Shown piece by piece: positions 6,914-14,160 of a stretch of 14,160 nucleotides of DNA. This stretch comes from Halolactibacillus sp051746745 (lineage in GTDB: Bacteria > Bacillota > Bacilli > Bacillales > Amphibacillaceae). Within the stretch, counting starts at the first letter, position 1. Every line of letters starts with the position of its first letter. Where the stretch lies: the NCBI GenBank assembly GCA_051746745.1, contig JBNJFJ010000050.1, positions 1 to 14,160 of the forward strand, read 5' to 3'. The notes under the pieces were generated by a model. It was not told the origin of the DNA. It did not search any database and was given only the letters and a program-made list of their open reading frames with translations. Made by a program: the position numbers and the translations under genes.

Positions 6914-7144
6914 ATGACACTAGGGATCGGTTGGGTTATCGTCATTGCCATTATCGCGCTTGTAGCTGGTGCTGCACTAGGCTTTTTCATCGCGAAAAAA
7001 TACATGATGGATTACTTAAAGAAAAATCCGCCAATTAATGAGCAGATGCTCCGTACACTTATGATGCAAATGGGTCAAAAGCCATCGCAAAAGAAAATCA
7101 ATCAAATGATGCGCGCGATGAATAATCAAAACCCAGGAAAATAA
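6914..7144 (+). CDS. yneF: YneF family (UPF0154) small membrane protein
   Basis: The 76-residue protein matches the UPF0154/YneF family found across Bacilli next to tkt. A single membrane segment at about 5-27 (WVIVIAIIALVAGAALGFFIA) is followed by KKYMMDYLKKNPPINEQMLRTLM and a Met/Gln/Lys-rich basic tail, which is the family hallmark. The likely topology is N-terminus out and tail in the cytoplasm, by the positive-inside rule. AAGGAGG (6897-6903) lies 10 bases before the ATG. It has its own promoter and terminator. The biochemical function is unknown. In B. subtilis sirA lies between tkt and yneF; here the 187-base gap holds only a terminator and a promoter. Confidence 0.93.
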   Translation: MTLGIGWVIVIAIIALVAGAALGFFIAKKYMMDYLKKNPPINEQMLRTLMMQMGQKPSQKKINQMMRAMNNQNPGK

Positions 7145-7160
7145 TGAATCAGAAGTCTAA

Positions 7161-7196
7161 AGGCATATTCAGTTAGCGCTGAGTGTGTCTTTTTTA
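7161..7196 (+). terminator. yneF terminator
   Basis: A 12-bp stem including three G-U pairs (7161-7172 with 7179-7190) closes a 6-nt loop and runs into T6. It starts 17 bases after the yneF stop codon. Confidence 0.8.
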
Positions 7197-7397
7197 TGTT
7201 TTGGGTTTGTTTGTTTTTCAATTGGAAGCTGGCAAAGCATTCAACAAAGCTACAGACAAAAGTCACCATTTATCATTAAGTTGCATGACTTCTATCGTTT
7301 TTTTAGAATGATAACGGATAATTTCTACTGTTTGTGTATAAATTAACAAATAATGTGCTATCATATGAATGAATATAATAAGTAGAAGGTGACTGTG
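7197..7397. other. Intergenic stretch before the histidine kinase
   Basis: This T/A-rich spacer has no recognisable gene, RNA or riboswitch. The best promoter signal is an extended -10, TG followed by TATCAT (7356-7364), without a good -35. AGAAGGTG (7384-7391) is the kinase ribosome binding site. No sigma-H type -35/-10 pair was found, although that might be expected for a sporulation kinase. Confidence 0.4.
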
Positions 7398-8513
7398 TTG
7401 AATGTAAAAGCTTGGTGTCAATCTTTGATTAAAGGAAAGCAAAAGAGTCTTGATGCGCATGTATACGATTATCGTTTAAGTCATTTACCGCAACACGTGT
7501 TAGATCAACTAGAAGGTTGTAAATGCGATTTTTACCTTGTGACAGATATTGAAGGTTTTATTCAGTACCATTCAAAGTCTACGCTACATTATTTACCTCA
7601 AAACTTCTTAGATAGACCACACCTTTATCAGTGGCTTCACCCAGATTCGCATGAATTATTTTCAACTCGCGTAAAAGAAGCCTCCAGCAATCTATCAGCA
7701 CGATTTACAACCATTAAAATATATTTAGAAAACGATACACCATTTACTTTAGGCTTTAATGCCTTAAGGTTTCAAAAGCATATGTTATTTATTTTTCAAC
7801 ATCAACCGTCGATGCATATTGCTCAAATGACGCCTGACCAAGAACGATTGATTACGATTGGGGAAATGGCAGCTGGGCTCGTGCATGAATTTAAAAATCC
7901 CCTTACCTCACTCAAAGGTTTTATCGAGTTAATTAAAGCGGGTGTCCCGTATGAAAAAGAATATTTCAGAGTCATATCAGATGAATTACAACGCATGGAC
8001 GCCCTAACAACAGAATTATTGACGTTATCCAAACCAGCTGAGAGTTCAATGACTGTTCTTCAACTAAACCAACTATGTCTAGATGTGTCCTTATTATTTA
8101 AACATCAGTTAAATAAACGACGCATTCGCCTGATCAATCACTTTGATCAGACTATCTACTGCTTAGGGAATGCTTGTCAGTTAAAGCAAGTATTAATCAA
8201 CTTGATAAAAAATGCGATGGAAGCAATTGAAGAGGCCGGAATTATTTCGATTGAGTTAACTAAGTTAGCCAATACTGCCGTGATTCAAGTGATTGATAAC
8301 GGAGGAGGGATACCTGAAGAACAATTAACCACCATTATGGAGCCTTTTTTTACGACGAAGAAAACAGGCACTGGCCTTGGCTTAGCTGTCACGCGAAAAA
8401 TCATGACGAATCATCACGGTGAAATAACCGCTGTGTCGACCTTGAATAAAGGTACTACATTCACCCTAACATTGCCTTGTCTTTTACAACATCCAATGGA
8501 ACAAATTAGTTAA
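7398..8513 (+). CDS. Soluble PAS-type sensor histidine kinase, sporulation-kinase-like
   Basis: This 371-residue two-component kinase autophosphorylates a histidine and passes the phosphate to a response regulator. It has no membrane segment, so it senses a cytoplasmic signal. Residues 35-135 look like a single PAS domain (FYLVTDIEGFIQYHS near 45-59). The HisKA domain has MAAGLVHEFKNPLTSLKGF (157-175) with phospho-His163; this H-box resembles the Spo0F-phosphorylating Kin kinases of Bacillus. The ATPase domain has N-box NLIKNAMEAI (268-277), G1 DNGGGIP (300-306), F-box EPFFTTKK and G2 GTGLGLAV (324-331). The TTG at 7398 is preferred because AGAAGGTG (7384-7391) ends 6 bases before it; GTG at 7395 or 7389 is less well placed. 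No response regulator gene is adjacent, so it is an orphan kinase, as Kin kinases usually are. The partner is inferred, not shown. Confidence 0.88.
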   Translation: MNVKAWCQSLIKGKQKSLDAHVYDYRLSHLPQHVLDQLEGCKCDFYLVTDIEGFIQYHSKSTLHYLPQNFLDRPHLYQWLHPDSHELFSTRVKEASSNLSARFTTIKIYLENDTPFTLGFNALRFQKHMLFIFQHQPSMHIAQMTPDQERLITIGEMAAGLVHEFKNPLTSLKGFIELIKAGVPYEKEYFRVISDELQRMDALTTELLTLSKPAESSMTVLQLNQLCLDVSLLFKHQLNKRRIRLINHFDQTIYCLGNACQLKQVLINLIKNAMEAIEEAGIISIELTKLANTAVIQVIDNGGGIPEEQLTTIMEPFFTTKKTGTGLGLAVTRKIMTNHHGEITAVSTLNKGTTFTLTLPCLLQHPMEQIS

Positions 8514-8561
8514 TCCCTTATATGCTCTAGGGTTTGTAGGTGAAAAATATTGTCGAAATAT

Positions 8562-8590
8562 TTTACATATTTGCGATTTTACTTTACAAT
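8562..8590 (+). promoter_or_regulatory. acnA promoter
   Basis: TTTACA (8562-8567) and TACAAT (8585-8590), each one base from consensus, are exactly 17 bp apart and give a leader of about 70 bases. A 20-bp dyad overlaps the -10. Confidence 0.7.
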
Positions 8591-8599
8591 AGTAAAGTA
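8580..8599. promoter_or_regulatory. Candidate operator over the acnA -10
   Basis: TACTTTAC and GTAAAGTA form a perfect 8-bp inverted repeat around AATA, covering the acnA -10 and the probable start site. Its position suits a repressor. It does not match the ATAA-N7-TTAT form expected for CcpC, the known citB repressor in Bacillus. As RNA it could also be a small hairpin, though there is no U-tract. Confidence 0.55.
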
Positions 8600-8667
8600 C
8601 ATAACCTTGTCTTGTGCTAAAAGACATGTGTTGCCCTAAATAGAACGATATAGGAGGGATTAATTCA

Positions 8668-11367
8668 GTGATTAATACGAAACAATCATTTGAACTTAAC
8701 GGAAAAACAGTAAACTATTATCAATTAAAAGCATTAGAAGAAGCAGGTAAAGGTAACGTTAGCCGTTTACCATTCTCTATTCGGGTCTTACTCGAGTCAT
8801 TATTACGCCAATATGATGGCCGTGTGATTAATGATGAACATATTGATGGTTTAATTAACTGGGGGAAACAAGCAAAAACAGATGTCCCATTTAAGCCATC
8901 ACGCGTTATTTTACAAGACTTTACCGGTGTACCGGCCGTGGTTGACTTAGCGTCTTTACGTAAAGCGATGGTTGATATGGGTGGTAAAGCCGATCAAATC
9001 AATCCAGAAGTACCGGTCGACTTAGTTATCGACCACTCGGTACAAGTCGATGAATTCGGAACAAACAGTGCCCTCCTTACAAATATGGAATTTGAATTCG
9101 AACGTAATATGGAACGTTACCAGTTCTTAAACTGGGCACAAAAGGCGTTTGATAACTACCGCGCTGTCCCACCTGCGACAGGGATTGTGCACCAAGTCAA
9201 CTTAGAATACATCGCCAAAGTCGTCCACCAACAAGAAAATAGTGATGGCACAATTGATGCCTATCCTGATACATTAGTTGGGACTGACTCTCACACGACC
9301 ATGGTTAACGGTTTAGGTGTCCTTGGATGGGGTGTTGGCGGAATTGAAGCTGAAGCAGGTATGCTTGGACAACCTTCTTATTTCCCTGCACCTGACGTTA
9401 TCGGTGTGAAATTTACTGGTTCAATGCCTAACGGGATTACCGCGACAGATCTTGCGCTTAAAGTGACACAAGTCTTGCGTGAGAAAAAAGTTGTTGGTAA
9501 ATTTGTTGAATATTTCGGCCCAGGCTTAAAGGAAATGCCTCTTGCTGACCGGGCAACCATTTCAAACATGGCACCTGAATACGGTGCAACATGTGGTTTC
9601 TTCCCAGTTGACGAAGAATCATTGAACTACCTTCGCTTAACTGGACGTGAAGAAGAGCACATTGCGCTTGTAGAAGCATACTGTAAAGCGAATGATTTAT
9701 GGTACGATTCAAGTCAACCAGACCCAGAATTCACAGATCTTGTTGAAATCAACTTATCCGATTTAGAACCAAGTCTATCAGGACCAAAACGTCCACAAGA
9801 CTTAATTCTATTATCAGACATGAAAGAATCTTTCCACCAAGCTGTGACAGGTCCAGCGGGTAACCACGGATTCGGTTTAGATAAAAGTGAGTTTGATAAG
9901 GTCGCTAAAGTAAAACATGAAAATGGAGAAAAGAGTGAAATGACGACCGGTTCACTTGCGATTGCGGCCATCACTTCTTGTACAAATACATCAAACCCTT
10001 ATGTTATGTTAGGTTCAGGCTTACTCGCCCGTAACGCTGTGAAAAAAGGCTTAACGGTGCCACCGTATGTGAAAACATCACTTGCGCCTGGTTCTAAAGT
10101 CGTGACGCGTTACTTAGAAGACGCTGGTCTTATGCCTTACCTTGAGGAATTAGGCTTTAACTTAGTCGGTTATGGTTGTACAACATGTATCGGTAACTCG
10201 GGACCACTCGAACATGCCGTTGAAGAAGCGATTGTTGAACATGACTTAACGGTAGCCTCTGTTTTATCAGGTAACCGTAACTTTGAAGGGCGGATTCACC
10301 CACTCGTTAAAGCGAACTATTTAGCGTCACCTCCGCTGGTCGTTGCTTATGCGTTAGCGGGTACAGTCGATATCGATCTTATGAAAGAACCATTAGGATA
10401 TGACCAAGACAATCAACCGGTTTACTTTGATGATTTATGGCCATCGCTTGAAGAAATTCGTGACGAAGTCTTCCGCGTTGTGACACCAGAAATCTTCAAG
10501 AAAGAATATGCGAATATCTTTGATTCGAATGAACGTTGGAATGCGATAGAAACAACAGATGAGCCTTTATATGAATGGGATCAGGACTCAACCTACATTC
10601 AAAATCCACCATTCTTTGAAGACTTATCGCGTGACCCAGACGAAGTCAAACCGTTAAACGATTTACGCGTGATTGGTAAGTTCGGTGATTCTGTCACAAC
10701 GGACCATATCTCACCTGCAGGTGCGATCGCAAAAGATATGCCGGCTGGTCGTTACCTTCAAAAACACGGCGTGACGCCGCGTCAATTTAACTCTTATGGT
10801 TCTCGTCGTGGTAATCACGAAGTGATGATGCGCGGAACATTTGGAAACATTCGCATCAAAAACATGTTAGCGCCTGGTACAGAAGGTGGTTTCACTACCT
10901 ACTGGCCAAAAGAAAAAGTGATGCCGATTTATGATGCGGCTATGAAGTATCAAGAACACGATACAGGTTTAGCGATTTTAGCTGGTAACGATTACGGGAT
11001 GGGATCATCTCGTGACTGGGCAGCTAAAGGCACAAATCTGTTAGGTATTAAAACGGTCATTGCGAAAAGCTACGAACGTATCCACCGTAGTAACCTTGTG
11101 ATGATGGGTGTATTGCCGCTTCAATTTGTCGATGGCGAAGATGCAGACACGCTCGGCTTAACCGGTCGCGAAGCGATCTCGGTGGCAATTGATGAATCGG
11201 TTACACCAAATCAAACAGTTAAAGTAACTGCAACTGCTGAAGATGGCACGGTGACAACATTTGATGCCATTGCCCGGTTTGATGGTGAAGTTGAAATCGA
11301 CTACTATCGTCACGGTGGTATTTTACAAATGGTGCTTAGAAACAAATTAGAACAAACAGAAGCTTAA
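8668..11367 (+). CDS. acnA: Aconitate hydratase (aconitase A)
   Basis: Aconitase interconverts citrate and isocitrate in the TCA cycle with a [4Fe-4S] cluster; the Bacillus homologue (CitB) also binds RNA when the cluster is lost. The 899-residue protein has the full AcnA/IRP layout. Cluster ligands are Cys438 (ITSCTNTSNP) and Cys504 and Cys507 (YGCTTCIGNSGP). Active-site motifs include IDHSVQ (121-126), TDSHTTMVNGLG (206-217) and QVNLEY (176-181). The C-terminal swivel domain has SPAGAIAKDMPAGRYL and GNDYGMGSSRDWAAKG, the latter with the catalytic serine region. The start is GTG at 8668 with AGGAGGG (8652-8658) 9 bases upstream. It is monocistronic, with its own promoter and terminator. Unlike B. 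subtilis, no small acid-soluble spore protein genes flank it. Confidence 0.97.
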   Translation: MINTKQSFELNGKTVNYYQLKALEEAGKGNVSRLPFSIRVLLESLLRQYDGRVINDEHIDGLINWGKQAKTDVPFKPSRVILQDFTGVPAVVDLASLRKAMVDMGGKADQINPEVPVDLVIDHSVQVDEFGTNSALLTNMEFEFERNMERYQFLNWAQKAFDNYRAVPPATGIVHQVNLEYIAKVVHQQENSDGTIDAYPDTLVGTDSHTTMVNGLGVLGWGVGGIEAEAGMLGQPSYFPAPDVIGVKFTGSMPNGITATDLALKVTQVLREKKVVGKFVEYFGPGLKEMPLADRATISNMAPEYGATCGFFPVDEESLNYLRLTGREEEHIALVEAYCKANDLWYDSSQPDPEFTDLVEINLSDLEPSLSGPKRPQDLILLSDMKESFHQAVTGPAGNHGFGLDKSEFDKVAKVKHENGEKSEMTTGSLAIAAITSCTNTSNPYVMLGSGLLARNAVKKGLTVPPYVKTSLAPGSKVVTRYLEDAGLMPYLEELGFNLVGYGCTTCIGNSGPLEHAVEEAIVEHDLTVASVLSGNRNFEGRIHPLVKANYLASPPLVVAYALAGTVDIDLMKEPLGYDQDNQPVYFDDLWPSLEEIRDEVFRVVTPEIFKKEYANIFDSNERWNAIETTDEPLYEWDQDSTYIQNPPFFEDLSRDPDEVKPLNDLRVIGKFGDSVTTDHISPAGAIAKDMPAGRYLQKHGVTPRQFNSYGSRRGNHEVMMRGTFGNIRIKNMLAPGTEGGFTTYWPKEKVMPIYDAAMKYQEHDTGLAILAGNDYGMGSSRDWAAKGTNLLGIKTVIAKSYERIHRSNLVMMGVLPLQFVDGEDADTLGLTGREAISVAIDESVTPNQTVKVTATAEDGTVTTFDAIARFDGEVEIDYYRHGGILQMVLRNKLEQTEA

Positions 11368-11371
11368 TAAC

Positions 11372-11399
11372 AAAAAGCCGCCCCTTAGGGTGGCTTTTT
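11372..11399 (+). terminator. acnA rho-independent terminator
   Basis: A 12-bp stem with one G-U pair (11372-11383 with 11388-11399) closes a CTTA tetraloop and ends in T6. It begins 4 bases after the acnA stop codon. Confidence 0.93.
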
Positions 11400-11551
11400 T
11401 ATGTCGATTAATCAATAAGACTATGCTTTCTTACAGGATACAACATATTGACCATTACGCTGGGAAAAGGGAAACGAACGAATCAGAAAAGTCATCAAAT
11501 CTTAAAAATTATGTTAAACTAATGACAGAGATTATAAGGGGATGAGAGAGA

Positions 11552-13855
11552 ATGACAAACCATTTAATATTTTCAAAAATAAATGAAGCAACCTTACTCA
11601 ATTGGACCGATATCAATCAACCACCACCATATAGAGAAATCGACTGTTTACGGGCGATTGATCAATATCGGGCTGAACCAGAAAAATTATCTGATACAGC
11701 GGTCAGTGCCTTACATACGATGCTTGTCTATCATCGTTTGATGCGCCATCACGATGTCGATCACTTATCGGATAAGTTACTTGCGCTCGCAAAGGAATAC
11801 GATGCTGACTTTCCGATGATTGATACACTCGCTCAAATTAAACAATTTTACCGTGTGTTTCAAGATATTAAGACGTTAGATATTGATGGCTTTTCGATGC
11901 GGGAAACAGATTTTGATCAGTTGAAACTGAAGAAGATGATGGAATTAAAAGAAGAAATTAATCGATTCCTTGAGCTCACTCGGCATGTGTCGATTTATTC
12001 AAGTAGTAAAAGTCACCCGCTGTATCACATCTTTAAAGAATTAAAAGAAGCGCTTGTTGAGTTAGAAAGTGATTTAGATGACGGGATTGATCTCATTGAG
12101 AACCGAAGAACCGGTGTTCAAACGAGTAAGATTAATCAATCGGTGCGACAAATCGTTCAACTCATAGAAGATTTTAATGAGGCGTTTCCATCGATCTTTA
12201 ATTCAGAGGTAAAACAATCACCACTCGAGAAGCTTGAATCAATGGTTGGTTTAGAACATGTAAAACGTTATATGCGACAGTATTACCACTATTTAAAGTA
12301 TCAACAAGACCGAAAATCGATTGGGTTTCAAATGATTGATGAACCTGGTCTGCATATGATTATTACCGGTAATCCGGGGACGGGTAAAACGACCATTGCC
12401 AGGTTACTAGCGGAAATTTACCATGAACTCGGTTTACTCGAAACGAAAAAGGTTATTGAAGTAAATCGCTCACACTTAGTCGGGTCGTTTGTCGGACAGA
12501 GTGAGGAAAATACGATGGCATATATAAGAGAAGCGGTCGGTGGGGTATTATTTATCGATGAAGCATACAGTTTGCACCGCCAGGACCAAAGCGGCAGCGA
12601 TTACGGGCAAGCCGTTATAGATACGCTCGTATCAGCCATGACAAGTGGCGAATACGCTGGAAAGTTTGCGGTGATATTGGCCGGGTACCCTGAAGAAATG
12701 CGTCAATTTTTATGGGCAAATCCAGGCCTTAGAAGCCGGTTCCCTGAACAGAACTTTATCCAACTACCTGACTTTAAAATCAGTGAGTTGTTAGAAATCG
12801 CTGAAGAAGTTGCCTTACAGAATGATTACTTCTTTACGGAGACGGCGCTTAACGGATTTTATGGTTTAATTGAACGGGCGAAAGTTGATGATTCATTTGG
12901 GAACGCCCGAACGGTACGCGATCTTGTTATGAAAGCTATCTTTAAAAAAGGCGCGTCTATTTCTGTCGATGATCAAGATGATTGGCTTGATCATATGCAT
13001 ATTGAATCAAAAGATTTAGCTGTCATGGATGATGATCAAGACGACAGTGATCCAATGGAACAATTAGAAAACTTAATTGGGTTATCTAATGTCAAAGATG
13101 AAGTAAAGAAACTATCATCATTTGTGAAAATCCAACAGACAAGAAAAGACCAAGGACTGCCTTCGGTGCCGATTCAACTCCATGCGGTTTTCTCTGGGAA
13201 CCCTGGAACAGGAAAAACGACTGTCGCGAAGATTTATTCAAAACTATTAAAAGAGCGTGGATTATTAAAGCGGGGCCACTTTATTTTAGCTTCTAGGAGT
13301 GATCTTGTCGCGGGTTATGTTGGACAAACGGCAATCAAGACAAAAAACAAGATTCGCGAAGCGCTCGGCGGCGTCTTGTTTATTGATGAAGCGTATAGCC
13401 TTTACCGTGGAGAAAATGACTTTGGTAAAGAAGCGATTGATACGCTTGTAGATGAAATGACGAAGCATAATGAAAATCTCGTCGTTATTTTAGCTGGTTA
13501 TAAACAAGACATGAAACGATTTATCGACAGTAACCCGGGCTTAAGCTCAAGGTTCAAAAAATATTTTGAGTTCCAAGATTATTCTGGTGAAGAGTTACTC
13601 GATATCGCTTGTTTCCACATCGGTCGTTATCATTATCAAGTCGATGATGGAGTCAAAGGTTATCTGCTTGAACAGTTTTCAAAACAAGCAGTCGCAGGTA
13701 ATGCGCGTTTTGTTGTGAATCTTGTCGAAGAAGCGATTCAGTTCCAAGCTTTGCGTTTAGCTGAAGCAGACGAACTCACCGAAACCTTCACAGACCTATC
13801 TGTCCAGGACTTTAAAAATGCCTGGGAACAAGTAAAGGGGAGTGCAGATGAGTGA
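11552..13855 (+). CDS. Tandem CbxX/SpoVK-type AAA+ ATPase
   Basis: The 767-residue cytoplasmic protein has two complete AAA+ modules of the CbxX/CfqX class, to which SpoVK, CbbX and EccA belong; these remodel protein complexes using ATP. Residues 1-222 are a mainly helical region I do not recognise. Module 1 (about 228-470) has Walker A GNPGTGKTT (273-281), pore-loop FVGQSEENT (313-321), Walker B VLFIDE (332-337), arginine-finger region NPGLRSRF (390-397) and sensor-2 region GNARTVRDL (450-458). An acidic linker (472-502) follows. Module 2 (about 503-735) repeats these: GNPGTGKTT (549-557), YVGQTAIKT (589-597), VLFIDE (608-613), NPGLSSRF (661-668), GNARFVVNL (716-724). Both look active. AAGGGGAT lies 8 bases before the ATG; a weak extended -10 (TGTTAAACT, 11512-11520) may be its promoter. 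SpoVK has about 320 residues and one module, so this is not plain SpoVK. The substrate is unknown. Confidence 0.9.
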   Translation: MTNHLIFSKINEATLLNWTDINQPPPYREIDCLRAIDQYRAEPEKLSDTAVSALHTMLVYHRLMRHHDVDHLSDKLLALAKEYDADFPMIDTLAQIKQFYRVFQDIKTLDIDGFSMRETDFDQLKLKKMMELKEEINRFLELTRHVSIYSSSKSHPLYHIFKELKEALVELESDLDDGIDLIENRRTGVQTSKINQSVRQIVQLIEDFNEAFPSIFNSEVKQSPLEKLESMVGLEHVKRYMRQYYHYLKYQQDRKSIGFQMIDEPGLHMIITGNPGTGKTTIARLLAEIYHELGLLETKKVIEVNRSHLVGSFVGQSEENTMAYIREAVGGVLFIDEAYSLHRQDQSGSDYGQAVIDTLVSAMTSGEYAGKFAVILAGYPEEMRQFLWANPGLRSRFPEQNFIQLPDFKISELLEIAEEVALQNDYFFTETALNGFYGLIERAKVDDSFGNARTVRDLVMKAIFKKGASISVDDQDDWLDHMHIESKDLAVMDDDQDDSDPMEQLENLIGLSNVKDEVKKLSSFVKIQQTRKDQGLPSVPIQLHAVFSGNPGTGKTTVAKIYSKLLKERGLLKRGHFILASRSDLVAGYVGQTAIKTKNKIREALGGVLFIDEAYSLYRGENDFGKEAIDTLVDEMTKHNENLVVILAGYKQDMKRFIDSNPGLSSRFKKYFEFQDYSGEELLDIACFHIGRYHYQVDDGVKGYLLEQFSKQAVAGNARFVVNLVEEAIQFQALRLAEADELTETFTDLSVQDFKNAWEQVKGSADE

Positions 13856-14160
13856 AAAAAGTAACAGAGAAAATTAATGTACGCTATCAAGAAACTGATC
13901 AAATGGGGGTTGTTTACCATGCAAATTATTTGGTCTGGTTTGAAATTGGTCGAACAGTCTTTGTTGAAGCGCTTGGTTTTAATTATCATGACATGGAAAA
14001 AGAGGGCGTTGTATCGCCGGTCACCCATATTGAAGCCGATTATAAACGACCAGCGAAATACGGTGAACCATGTTATGTCACAACGTGGGTCGAAAGTTAT
14101 GATGGACTTAGAACCCGTTATGGTTATGAAGTTACTAACCACAATGATGAAATATTAGTG
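13852..14160 (+). CDS. yneP: YneP/YbgC-type acyl-CoA thioesterase (3' partial)
   Basis: The first 103 residues of a hot-dog-fold thioesterase of the 4-hydroxybenzoyl-CoA thioesterase/YbgC class are present, out of roughly 140 expected; the frame runs off the window. The motif VRYQETDQMGVVYHANYLVWFE (10-31) is diagnostic, with catalytic Asp16 and conserved His23 and Asn25. HIEADYKRPAKYGE (about 59-72) is a second conserved block. These enzymes hydrolyse acyl-CoA thioesters in the cytoplasm; the acyl chain cannot be predicted. The start is GTG at 13852, overlapping the AAA+ stop codon in GTGA, with AAAGGGGAG (13834-13842) about 9 bases upstream. That implies translational coupling. An ATG at 13848 is in another frame and hits a stop after nine codons. 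In B. subtilis yneP likewise follows the citB region. Confidence 0.92.
   Translation, partial: MKKVTEKINVRYQETDQMGVVYHANYLVWFEIGRTVFVEALGFNYHDMEKEGVVSPVTHIEADYKRPAKYGEPCYVTTWVESYDGLRTRYGYEVTNHNDEILV

Noticed and set aside
7389..7397. GTG at 7389 or 7395 as start of the histidine kinase.
   Set aside because: 7389 lies inside the AGAAGGTG ribosome binding site and 7395 is only 3 bases past it; TTG at 7398 has better spacing, though 7395 cannot be excluded.
8512..8536. Possible terminator after the histidine kinase gene.
   Set aside because: The AATCCCT/AGGGTTT pairing is imperfect with a 10-base loop and no U-tract follows.
8549..8569. Rex- or Fnr-like site upstream of the acnA promoter (TTGTCGAAATATTTTACATA).
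   Set aside because: Only the inner AAATATTT and the outer TGT/ACA are symmetrical; the CACAA or TCACA half needed for Rex or Fnr is missing.
13877..14158. Plus-strand open frame beginning with ATG at 13877.
   Set aside because: It is out of frame with the thioesterase, whose frame from 13852 carries the diagnostic hot-dog motifs.
1..14160. tRNA, rRNA, CRISPR array, insertion sequence or prophage.
   Set aside because: No tRNA-like cloverleaf, spaced repeats, transposase or phage genes were seen; YneB is the chromosomal lexA-linked recombinase rather than a mobile-element enzyme.

Overview
The window reads as chromosomal DNA of a low-GC Gram-positive bacterium (Bacillota, class Bacilli, probably Bacillaceae or a close relative). 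The grounds are the gene order lexA / yneB-ynzC / tkt / yneF / acnA (citB) / yneP, which is the backbone of the matching Bacillus subtilis region, strong AGGAGG-type ribosome binding sites, GTG and TTG starts, and stem-plus-U-tract terminators after most transcription units. Many proteins are rich in Asp and Glu, which would suit a salt- or alkali-adapted species, but that is only an inference. A CwlC-type amidase and a kinase with a sporulation-kinase H-box point to a spore-forming ancestry.

Layout. 1-1320: the 3' part of an APC-family amino acid permease, ending at a bidirectional terminator. 1358-2035 (-): a cyclophilin-type peptidyl-prolyl isomerase lipoprotein. 2111-2848 (+): a CwlC-like N-acetylmuramoyl-L-alanine amidase with a SPOR domain, facing lexA (2919-3542, -) across a shared terminator. 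3543-3686: a divergent SOS control region with a consensus LexA box. 3687-4614 (+): the yneB (serine recombinase) and ynzC operon. 4729-6726 (+): transketolase. 6914-7144 (+): the membrane protein YneF. 7398-8513 (+): a soluble PAS-type sensor histidine kinase. 8668-11367 (+): aconitase. 11552-13855 (+): a 767-residue protein with two intact CbxX/SpoVK-type AAA+ domains. 13852-14160 (+): the start of a YneP/YbgC-type thioesterase, cut by the window end.

How the genes fit together. LexA represses its own gene and, by divergent control, yneB-ynzC, so this is an SOS block. Tkt and aconitase are central carbon enzymes with their own promoters, each with a dyad symmetry that could bind a regulator. 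The AAA+ protein and the thioesterase overlap by four bases and are probably translationally coupled.

Differences from B. subtilis matter most here. The SOS cell-division inhibitor gene yneA is missing between lexA and yneB. The sporulation replication inhibitor sirA is missing between tkt and yneF. The ccdA-to-sspO interval before aconitase is replaced by the histidine kinase, and the genes between aconitase and yneP by the double AAA+ protein. No mobile element, CRISPR array, tRNA or rRNA was seen, and no gene-free stretch exceeds 300 bases. The strongest candidate for something poorly described is the double AAA+ protein coupled to the thioesterase; nothing in the window clearly amounts to a new system.
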